NCBI GenBank assembly: GCA_002309255.1 | Contig: DBXI01000008.1 | Coordinates: 1 to 39,586, forward strand | DNA from: Bacteroidales bacterium UBA1216 | GTDB taxonomy: Bacteria > Bacteroidota > Bacteroidia > Bacteroidales > Paludibacteraceae | DNA: 39,586 bases | Reading direction: 5' to 3' | Part shown: positions 1 to 7,064 of the stretch, piece after piece | Position numbering within the stretch: the first letter of the stretch is position 1 | Layout: each line of letters opens with the position of its first letter | Position numbers and translations under genes: made by a program | Notes under the pieces: model-generated | What the model was told of the DNA's origin: nothing | Seen by the model: the letters and a program-made list of their open reading frames with translations, nothing else | The model's database searches: none

Positions 1-18
1 CGAGTCTCGTCGGCACCG
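1..18 (+). tRNA. 3' end of a tRNA gene (partial)
   Basis: The first 18 bases fit the 3' end of a tRNA cut by the window edge. C1, G2, A3, T5 and C6 match the conserved C56, R57, A58, Y60 and C61 of the T-loop. The next bases give a 5-nt T-stem strand (6-10), a 7-nt acceptor strand (11-17) and a G discriminator (18). No CCA is encoded, and a terminator hairpin follows at once. The 5' acceptor strand would have to read GGTGCCG or close to it. The anticodon lies outside the window, so the amino acid is unknown. Confidence 0.55.
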
Positions 19-52
19 CAAAAAGAGAATCACACAAGTGGTTCTCTTTTTG
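19..52 (+). terminator. Rho-independent terminator after the tRNA
   Basis: The inverted repeat CAAAAAGAGAA / TTCTCTTTTTG has a loop of about 12 nt and ends in a T-run. It directly follows the apparent tRNA 3' end and would end that transcript. Confidence 0.7.
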
Positions 53-126
53 TTGTGCAGGTGTCGTGCGAATCTGAAAAAAGCATACTGCCGGAAATCG
101 TGTTAAGTGCATTACAAGACAAAAAG

Positions 127-149
127 TATATAATACAGAGTATTATATA
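127..149. repeat. Perfect AT-rich inverted repeat (operator-like)
   Basis: Two perfect 10-nt arms, TATATAATAC and GTATTATATA, are separated by AGA. The site lies about 190 bp upstream of the recognised promoter, in a 430-nt gene-free stretch (53-486). It could be a regulator site or a weak hairpin. The rest of 53-300 shows only a CTATGGT direct repeat near 185-210 and no coding signal. Confidence 0.4.
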
Positions 150-338
150 GTATGTGTTAATAATATTTGAAAATGCTATTTCATGCTATGGTTATCCTAT
201 GGTAACGGCAGGTATTCGATTCATGTTGACTGGCGGCTGATTCCGATGGGTGAGTAGATGGGAGGTGGCAGAGAGGGAGAAGAAAAAGACGGGAACGATA
301 TATTTTTTGTAGAAAATTATATTTTTTTTAGTGGAAAA

Positions 339-370
339 TTTGCAAATATCATTTTTTTTTTGTAACTTTG
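339..370 (+). promoter_or_regulatory. Bacteroidota-type promoter for the C10 protease/CotH operon
   Basis: A -33 element TTTG (339-342) and a -7 element TAACTTTG (363-370) fit the Bacteroidetes primary sigma consensus TTTG-N19-21-TAnnTTTG, with a 20-nt spacer and an AT-rich upstream tract. Transcription would start near 376-380 and leave a leader of about 110 nt before the ATG at 487. Confidence 0.7.
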
Positions 371-486
371 TGCGTTTTTTTGTGTGAGCGTTGCGCGCGC
401 GAGCACTAACGTGGGCGCAAATGCAATGTTGTAATAGGAACCGCTGACTGCTCTGTCGGCAATAAGATAACTAATAATCAGTGCGT

Positions 487-3441
487 ATGAAAAAGATTTT
501 ACTATTTGTGGTGGCAATAATCAGTTGTGGCCTTCTGTCGGCCTCTCCACGTAGTGAACAGCAAGCCCTTGAATTGGCCAAGCAGACATTTCGCTCGCAG
601 TCGGGCATAAAACGTGCTCCCTCGTTGCAGCGCCCTGTTTGGACTTGCAGTTGGACGGCGGAGCAGCCGGATGGTACGCCTGCGTTCTACGTGTTCAACC
701 GAGGCGAAGAGGATGGCTTTGTAATCATCTCGGCCGATGATGCCACACAGGCTGTGTTGGGCTATTCGGAGATAGGCACGTTTGATGAGCAGATGATGCC
801 GGACAACATGCGCCAGTGGCTGGACGGCTACAGCCGTGCTATCCATCATGTGGCATCTGCCCCACGGCAGCAGACTGCGCGTGAAATACGTAATCCTCAC
901 AAGGCGAAGAAGGCTTACACGCCTGTGTCTCCCATCTGCACCACTACGTGGAACCAAGGGGAGCCGTACAACCTGTTGTGCCCGAAGTCCGGCATGCAAC
1001 GTTGCTATACGGGCTGTGTGGCCACGGCTGCAGCACAGATAGTGAACGTTCATCAGTACCCGGCAAAGGGCGTGGGCTCGCACTCCTACTCATGGAAAGG
1101 AAGTGACAATAGGACGCAGACGCTGTCGGCGAACTTCGGCAATACGACCTATGACTGGGCGAACATGAAGGATGACTACAGCGGTACATCAACCACTGCG
1201 CAGAAGAATGCGGTAGCCACGCTGATGTACCATTGCGGTGTGGCCTGCGATATGGCGTACGGCACCGATGAGAGTGGCGCGAATGCAACAATCATGATGC
1301 AGGGACTGATTCAGTACTTCGATTACGATTTAGGCATCCGCAAGATGCTGAAGGATTATATGCCGGAGACGGAGTTTGTGGATGCCATATCCGCGGACTT
1401 GCAGGAGGGCCGTCCGGTGTTCTTCGGCGGTGTAGCTCCGAGCGGAGGCGGTCATGCTTTTGTGTGTGATGGTATAGATCAAGCCGGCTTGCTGCACATC
1501 AACTGGGGTTGGGGCGGATTGTGCGACGGCTACTTCGTGGTGTCGGTGTTCAATCCTGAAGATCAGGGCATAGGTGGCACGGCGGACAACGAGTCCTTTA
1601 CGGAGAACGTGGAGGCATATACCGGAATCCGCCCGAATGCCGGTGGTACGCCGTCCTATCTGATAACGGCTGATGCGCTTTACCTGCCTGAGCAACGTAT
1701 AGGACGTAGCGACTGGCCGGTGTTCTATTTAGACGTGTTTGCCAATAGTGGTATAACATCGTGGGCAGGCACCGAGGCGCTGATGGTGTATCAGAACAAT
1801 GAACTGGTGTATGTGGCAACGGGTGAGGATAAATTGGCTTTGGATCCGTACACGTACTACGAGGAGATGTATATCTACGGTTCGCTGGAGTCGTTGCCCG
1901 CGGGAGAGTACGAGCTGGTGCCGGGTTTGACGGTAGCCGATCAAGAGGGCGTGTATGTGCCTCTCTATACCAAGAACATGGGCATATGCCGTTGCCCGAT
2001 GACCGTTACAAGCGACTCGATCTTCCTTGCAGCCCCTGAGCCGAAAGAGCCCGACCTGCCCGGTACAGAGGTTAATCCGAATGAGTACATTTATACTGAT
2101 CTGAACGGATACTTGTATCCGAGTGCGCTGAATGATGCCCATTTGTGGACCATCCAGTTGGCGACTTCGGCGTTCTATGACAAGAATGCGGACGACAACC
2201 AGTTGTGTATGCTGTTCACCATAGCAAGTAACTCGGCGGAGTCGTTCTTAGGTTCGTTTGCGGAAAATACGGATGCTACAGCGCAGTGCTATGGCGTGAC
2301 CATCTACTCCGGTAATATCAATACCCCCAAAAAGCATCAAACCGATGGAGGTGAACTGACGATAGTCTATAATTCGGCAAGTGATACCTATATGGCGCAC
2401 TATATGGTGGCTATAGATGGGGTGTCTTTCTCGGGGCATGTTGATCTGCCTGCATCCGACGTGAGTGGTATGTACGGCGAGGCGTATCAGACGCATGCAG
2501 AATATGATGATATAAAACTGAATAACTCCGTATATACGTCCCTTACCTCCACGCAGGCACTGGCTATGATGCGTGCGCATGGGGCAGGCTGGGGTTCGCT
2601 GATTCCGTATGTGATTGGTGGCGAGATCTCGCAACTGATCAACACACCGGCAGAGATAGCGCAGAACAAGAGCTGCCGTCTATATTTATCCGACGGCACG
2701 AGCGAGATCAGCTGCAACAACATCAAGTGGCTCAATAACACCGATTTCGTTACGGGCAATGAAATTGAAGTAGGCGCCAGCTGTTGCATTGTGGGCTACA
2801 TGAAGCACCCCAATGATGCCACAATGGAGATGAACGTGGGCTACTTCTGCTCCTATGAGGCTGCTGAAGAGCAACCTAAGCCGCTGGAGTATGATGCCGA
2901 TAAGGATTTTACTGAACAGTTCCTGAAGTATCAAGTGGATGCAACGCACTTGTATAAAGATGGCTATGCTTTCGTAGAGGCGACCAATGACAACAATGCT
3001 TATATCAACCTGATCTTCCTGGTAGGAAGCGGAGTGGACGAGATCCCTGCTGATACGTATGTGATTGATACCACGTTTACTATCGGCAAAATCTATGCCG
3101 GACAAGGAGTGGACTCAGAAGGGTATCTGGTCGGATCGTTTGCCGACTACCTGAACGAGGAAGGCGGCTTCACGTCTCCGCTGTGGTTCCTGGTAAGCGG
3201 TACGGTGACGCTTGGCAACGACGGCGTGATAACTGTTAAGGCTACTAACTCGCTTGGCAAAGCGGTGAACTGCGTGCTGTGGGCGAAGGATGATGATGCG
3301 GTAGAAAACGTGCTTGACGACAATGATCTGCATGCCGTTCGTAAGGTGATGCATAACGGGCAGATCTATATCATCCGTGATGGCGTAACCTATTCGATTC
3401 AGGGCGTACGCGTTGCAAGCAACATGACAGATGCGAAGTAG
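487..3441 (+). CDS. Secreted C10 family (streptopain-like) cysteine protease
   Basis: Secreted cysteine endopeptidase of family C10 (SpeB/streptopain, Porphyromonas PrtT and related), 984 aa. It has a signal peptide (MKKILLFVVAIISCGLLSAS) and then a Spi-like propeptide that normally blocks the active site until it is cleaved. The catalytic Cys lies in TGCVATA (C177) and the catalytic His in GGHAFVCDG (H323). The NWGWGG motif with the conserved Trp follows. After about residue 400 there are further domains I cannot name. The protein ends in a tail (NGQIYIIRDGVTYSIQGVRV) also found on the next protein and unlike the usual T9SS type A domain. I chose ATG 487 over the in-frame GTG 481 because it gives a clean signal peptide. 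The gene overlaps cotH by 11 bp and is probably co-transcribed with it from the promoter at 339-370. Likely exported and involved in protein breakdown or virulence. Confidence 0.88.
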   Translation: MKKILLFVVAIISCGLLSASPRSEQQALELAKQTFRSQSGIKRAPSLQRPVWTCSWTAEQPDGTPAFYVFNRGEEDGFVIISADDATQAVLGYSEIGTFDEQMMPDNMRQWLDGYSRAIHHVASAPRQQTAREIRNPHKAKKAYTPVSPICTTTWNQGEPYNLLCPKSGMQRCYTGCVATAAAQIVNVHQYPAKGVGSHSYSWKGSDNRTQTLSANFGNTTYDWANMKDDYSGTSTTAQKNAVATLMYHCGVACDMAYGTDESGANATIMMQGLIQYFDYDLGIRKMLKDYMPETEFVDAISADLQEGRPVFFGGVAPSGGGHAFVCDGIDQAGLLHINWGWGGLCDGYFVVSVFNPEDQGIGGTADNESFTENVEAYTGIRPNAGGTPSYLITADALYLPEQRIGRSDWPVFYLDVFANSGITSWAGTEALMVYQNNELVYVATGEDKLALDPYTYYEEMYIYGSLESLPAGEYELVPGLTVADQEGVYVPLYTKNMGICRCPMTVTSDSIFLAAPEPKEPDLPGTEVNPNEYIYTDLNGYLYPSALNDAHLWTIQLATSAFYDKNADDNQLCMLFTIASNSAESFLGSFAENTDATAQCYGVTIYSGNINTPKKHQTDGGELTIVYNSASDTYMAHYMVAIDGVSFSGHVDLPASDVSGMYGEAYQTHAEYDDIKLNNSVYTSLTSTQALAMMRAHGAGWGSLIPYVIGGEISQLINTPAEIAQNKSCRLYLSDGTSEISCNNIKWLNNTDFVTGNEIEVGASCCIVGYMKHPNDATMEMNVGYFCSYEAAEEQPKPLEYDADKDFTEQFLKYQVDATHLYKDGYAFVEATNDNNAYINLIFLVGSGVDEIPADTYVIDTTFTIGKIYAGQGVDSEGYLVGSFADYLNEEGGFTSPLWFLVSGTVTLGNDGVITVKATNSLGKAVNCVLWAKDDDAVENVLDDNDLHAVRKVMHNGQIYIIRDGVTYSIQGVRVASNMTDAK

Positions 3442-5335
3442 AGGCAGACAGGCATATTACTCTGTATTGCTCGCTCTCTTCATATGCGCGGCAGTAGCAG
3501 AGGCGCAGGACGAGAAGCTGACGGGGGTGATCCTTGGATCATCGCCGTCGGTGGAGTATATCGGCTTCACGGCAACGACCACACAGAACCTGCCGCAGGA
3601 TGCATTCGATGGTGATCTGAATACCTATTTCGCATCATACGACCGCTCGAACACATGGGTGGGACTCGATCTGGGCGAACGGCACGTGGTGACGCGCGTC
3701 GGATGGTGCCCGCGCAACGACAGTCAAGGTCCGCAGCGCGTGCAACTGGGGGTGTTTGAGGGCGCGAATAGTCCGGACTTCATGGATGCTCTGCCACTGT
3801 ACGTGAACGACCAACGGGGCACGATAGGGCAGATGGACTACGCAGATGTGGATTGCTCGCTTGGGTTTCGCTATGTGCGCTATGTCGGACCGAATGATGC
3901 ACGCTGCAACGTGGCGGAGATAGAGTTCTACGGTCATGAGGGCGAAGGGGACTCGATGAGGCTATACCGGCCGACGAACCTGCCGTGTGTGGTGATTCAT
4001 ACGAAAGACTGCCTGGATCCTTACGACAAGGAGAACTACATTGAAAGTATCGTGACGATACTGTCAGACCGCTACGCTGACGGAATACAGAACGCTGACG
4101 CTGACAGAAGACAGACAATGGTGCTGCGCGATTCGGCAGGAGTGAGACTGCGGGGAAATATGTCACCGAATTTTCCGAAGAAGCCGTACCGCGTGAAGTT
4201 CGCTCATAAGCACAAGGTGTTAGGTTCGCCGGCCAATGCGAAGAACTGGACGCTGATTAACAACTACGGGGACAAGACCTTGATGCGCAACATCGTGGCG
4301 TTCCGCGTGAGTGAGGCGGCTGGGATGCCCTACACGCCGTTCTGCCGCGCGGTGGATGTGATGGTGAACGGTGAATACAAAGGCTGCTACCAACTCAGCG
4401 ACAAGATAGAGGTGAAGAAGGGGCGGGTAGAAGTGCAGAAGATGGGACAGACGGATCAGGCGGATGACTCGCTGACCGGCGGGTACTTGTGGGAGATAGA
4501 CAACTATGCTTTCGACGAACCGAACAACTTCTATTCGCAGAGGAGCATCGGTGTCACGATTCATTATCCGAAGTATGATGAGATCCTACCCGAACAGCAG
4601 ACTTATATCCGGAACTACTACCAGACGCTGGAAAACAGGGCGTACATGGCTTCCGCCAGTAACACGTTGTGGCGCGAGTATGTCGATTATTCAACTTTTG
4701 CGCGGTACTTCCTTGTTAACCAGCTGTGCGGTAATCCCGACCTGTACTGGAGCATGTACATGTACAAGCAGCGCGACGATCGGAAGGCGTACACAGGGCC
4801 GGTGTGGGACTTTGACATCGCTTTTGACAACGACAATCGCATCTACCCCCTGAAGAATGCCACGGATTATACCTACGGCATAGCGGGTGAGTCGGCGACG
4901 ATGGCCAGGAAGATTCTGTTTGCCGACCAGCAATGCAAGGATGAGATGGTCGCGTACTGGCACCGGATGCGCAACAACGGCATCACTGCGGACGAGCTGA
5001 CGGTGTTCGTGGATAGCGTGGCGGACGAATTGGAGCAGTCGCAGCGGCTAAACTTCCTCAGGTGGCCTATACTGAGCCAGTATGTGCATCAGAACCCTGT
5101 GGCACCCGGTTCGTACAGCGCGGAGGTGAACCGCCTAAAGGACTACCTGACGATGCGTGTCGGCTGGATGGACAGGAAGCTCGGCTACACGTGGCATTCG
5201 TGGGATGCGGTGGAAGATGTCAGAGAGCAGAAATCAGAAGTCAGCTGTCAGAAGATAATAAGGAACGGACAACTACTGATCATACGTGACGGCAAGGCTT
5301 ATACCGTGACAGGAGAGCTAACAATTGACAATTGA
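3431..5335 (+). CDS. Secreted CotH kinase-fold protein with discoidin-like domain
   Basis: 634 aa. A signal peptide (to about residue 25) is followed by an F5/8 type C (discoidin)-like domain, residues about 30-160, with AFDGDLNTYFAS and WVGLDLGE. A CotH domain follows, residues about 170-560. Typical CotH motifs are RLRGNMSPNFPKKPYRVKF, GEYKGCYQLSDKI and the metal-site motif WDFDIAFDND. CotH proteins are atypical protein kinases in Bacillus spores, and in gut bacteria they often occur in secreted proteins with binding domains; the substrate here is unknown. The C-terminal tail (NGQLLIIRDGKAYTVTG) matches that of the C10 protease. The linker before it (5221-5254) and the last codons, including the stop, lie within short repeats. 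The start overlaps the protease gene by 11 bp, so the two are probably translationally coupled. Confidence 0.85.
   Translation: MRSRGRQAYYSVLLALFICAAVAEAQDEKLTGVILGSSPSVEYIGFTATTTQNLPQDAFDGDLNTYFASYDRSNTWVGLDLGERHVVTRVGWCPRNDSQGPQRVQLGVFEGANSPDFMDALPLYVNDQRGTIGQMDYADVDCSLGFRYVRYVGPNDARCNVAEIEFYGHEGEGDSMRLYRPTNLPCVVIHTKDCLDPYDKENYIESIVTILSDRYADGIQNADADRRQTMVLRDSAGVRLRGNMSPNFPKKPYRVKFAHKHKVLGSPANAKNWTLINNYGDKTLMRNIVAFRVSEAAGMPYTPFCRAVDVMVNGEYKGCYQLSDKIEVKKGRVEVQKMGQTDQADDSLTGGYLWEIDNYAFDEPNNFYSQRSIGVTIHYPKYDEILPEQQTYIRNYYQTLENRAYMASASNTLWREYVDYSTFARYFLVNQLCGNPDLYWSMYMYKQRDDRKAYTGPVWDFDIAFDNDNRIYPLKNATDYTYGIAGESATMARKILFADQQCKDEMVAYWHRMRNNGITADELTVFVDSVADELEQSQRLNFLRWPILSQYVHQNPVAPGSYSAEVNRLKDYLTMRVGWMDRKLGYTWHSWDAVEDVREQKSEVSCQKIIRNGQLLIIRDGKAYTVTGELTIDN
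5221..5254 (+). repeat. In-frame CAGAAGTCAG-type repeat in the cotH linker
   Basis: Degenerate repeats of AGAAATCAGAAGTCAGCTGTCAG encode REQKSEVSCQ between the CotH domain and the C-terminal tail. A related word (GGCAATCAGCAGTCAGATA) recurs in frame in the SpoIID gene near 11496-11512. Confidence 0.6.
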
Positions 5336-5352
5336 TAAATGATAATTGATAT
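5321..5352 (+). repeat. ACAATTG repeats across the cotH stop codon and gltX leader
   Basis: ACAATTGACAATTGATAAA and degenerate copies (ATAATTGATATTTG) span the end of cotH and the 5' leader of gltX. The cotH TGA (5333-5335) lies inside a repeat unit. The inverse word, TCAATTG x4, occurs inside the SpoIID gene at 11524-11551. Confidence 0.7.
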
Positions 5353-5367
5353 TTGAATAGAAAAACT

Positions 5368-6918
5368 ATGGATTCAACAAGAAAAGTAAGAGTGCGTTTT
5401 GCGCCGTCGCCTACTGGAGCGCTGCATATCGGCGGAGTGCGTACGGCGTTGTACAACTACCTGTTCGCACGTCAGCACGACGGCGACATGCTGCTGCGTA
5501 TCGAGGATACCGACTCGACACGTTTCGTACCGGGTGCGGAGGAGTATATATTGGAGTCGCTTCGCTGGCTGGGCATCGAGATCGACGAGGGTCTCAGAAT
5601 GAACGCCGAGGGTAAGATCGAGAGCGTGGGCGAGCATGGACCGTACCGTCAGAGCGAGCGCCGCGACATCTACTGGGAGTACGTGAAGTGGCTGCTGGAG
5701 AACCATAAGGCTTACGTGGCGTTTGACACGCCCGAGGCGCTGGAAGCCAAGCGCAAGGAGATACCTAACTTCCAGTACGACGCTACGACGCGCGGGATGA
5801 TGGATAACTCGCTGACCTGCACCAACGGCAAGGAGCGTGCCTTGAGCGGTGAGCCGTATGTGGTGCGTTTCCTGGTGGAGCCCGACGAGAATATAACGGT
5901 GCATGACCTGATTCGCGGCGATGTGACCATCAACTCGAACATACTGGACGACAAGGTGCTGTTCAAGTCCTCTGACCGCCTGCCGACCTACCACCTGGCG
6001 AACATCGTGGATGACCATCTGATGGGTATAACCCATGTTATCCGTGGCGAGGAGTGGCTGCCGAGTGCACCACTGCACGTGCTGCTCTACCGAGCTTTTG
6101 GCTGGGAGGACTCAATGCCGCAGTTCGCCCATCTGCCCTTGCTACTCAAGCCTGACGGTAACGGCAAGCTGAGCAAGCGTGATGGTGACCGACTGGGTTT
6201 CCCCGTGTTCCCATTAGAGTTCCACAACCAGAAAGACGGCACGGTCAGCAGCGGCTACCGCGAGAGCGGCTACTATCCCGAGGCGGTGATCAACTTCCTT
6301 GCCCTGCTTGGCTGGCACAACACCGGCGACCAGGAGATGTTCTCAATGGATGACCTGATCGCGCAGTTCTCGCTTGACCGCGTGAGCAAGTCCGGCGCGA
6401 AGTTCGATTACGAGAAGGGCAAGTGGTTCAACCACCAGTACCTGCAGATGCGCTCCAACGAACAGCTGGCGATTGAGTTCCAGCCAATCTTGGCTGAAAA
6501 GATAGGTGAGAAAGCCGCCAAGAAGTACAGCCTCAAACAAATAGCGCACATCATCGGTCTGATGAAGGAGCGTGTGTCGTTCGTCAGCGAGCTGTGGGAG
6601 CAGTGTAACTTCTTCTTCGTGGCTCCTACCGAATACGACGAGAAGTCGCTGAAGAAGCGCTGGAAAGAGGATTCGCCCAAGCACATGACCGAGCTGCTCG
6701 CCCTGCTGAAGAAGCAGAAGGACTGGAGTGCGGATGCGCTGGATGCCACCGTGCTGCCGTGGATCGAGCAGAAAGAGTACGGCCTGGGCATCGTGATGAA
6801 CGCGTTCCGTATCTGCCTGGTCGGCGCCGCACGCGGCCCGCATATCTGGGCAATAACTGACGTGCTCGGCAAGGATGACGTGCTCCGCCGCGTGGAGACA
6901 GCGCTGAAGAAATTGTAA
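5368..6918 (+). CDS. gltX: Glutamate--tRNA ligase
   Basis: Cytoplasmic class I aminoacyl-tRNA synthetase that charges tRNA-Glu with glutamate, 516 aa, normal length for the family. The N-terminus has RFAPSPTGALHIGG with the HIGH signature and then LRIEDTDSTR. The KMSKS-type loop is KLSKRDGDR (around residue 270), after the YHLANIVDDHLMGITHVIRGEEW segment. A C-terminal anticodon-binding domain completes it. ATG 5368 is preferred over the upstream TTG 5353 because it gives MDSTRKVRVRFAPSPTG, the expected N-terminus. It follows cotH after a short AATTGA-repeat spacer. Whether it also charges tRNA-Gln cannot be told from this window. Confidence 0.97.
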   Translation: MDSTRKVRVRFAPSPTGALHIGGVRTALYNYLFARQHDGDMLLRIEDTDSTRFVPGAEEYILESLRWLGIEIDEGLRMNAEGKIESVGEHGPYRQSERRDIYWEYVKWLLENHKAYVAFDTPEALEAKRKEIPNFQYDATTRGMMDNSLTCTNGKERALSGEPYVVRFLVEPDENITVHDLIRGDVTINSNILDDKVLFKSSDRLPTYHLANIVDDHLMGITHVIRGEEWLPSAPLHVLLYRAFGWEDSMPQFAHLPLLLKPDGNGKLSKRDGDRLGFPVFPLEFHNQKDGTVSSGYRESGYYPEAVINFLALLGWHNTGDQEMFSMDDLIAQFSLDRVSKSGAKFDYEKGKWFNHQYLQMRSNEQLAIEFQPILAEKIGEKAAKKYSLKQIAHIIGLMKERVSFVSELWEQCNFFFVAPTEYDEKSLKKRWKEDSPKHMTELLALLKKQKDWSADALDATVLPWIEQKEYGLGIVMNAFRICLVGAARGPHIWAITDVLGKDDVLRRVETALKKL

Positions 6919-7047
6919 GAGATCGCTAACGCTCAAAGATAAAAGACCGCTGCGCTCAAAGAAAAAAGCCTGATTACATTCAGCAGCGAGCCATTATAGG
7001 CTTTTGTCTTTTGTCTTTGAGTGAGCGTAGCGAACGGTCTTTCGACT
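6919..7047. repeat. Palindromic spacer element (copy 1) between gltX and nagB-like gene
   Basis: Nested inverted repeat. The outer left arm GACCGCTGCGCTCAAAG (from 6945) pairs imperfectly with CTTTGAGTGAGCGTAGCGAACGGTC near 7015-7039. The inner arms AAAAGCCT and AGGCTTTT enclose a loop of about 30 nt. TTTTGTC units lie in the right arm. A second copy at 11021-11170 shares the inner core (AAAAAAGCCTGATTAC, CATTATAGGCTTT) and the right end (GAGCGTAGCGAACGGTCTTT). The inner hairpin with its T-rich flank could act as a terminator after gltX. Confidence 0.75.
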
Positions 7048-7064
7048 AATAAAATATAACAACC

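Noticed and set aside
481..487. GTG 481 as start of the C10 protease
   Set aside because: It adds only two residues; ATG 487 gives the usual MKK signal-peptide start.
6919..7047. Insertion sequence remnant
   Set aside because: No transposase-like peptide and no target-site duplication could be recognised; described as a palindromic repeat instead.
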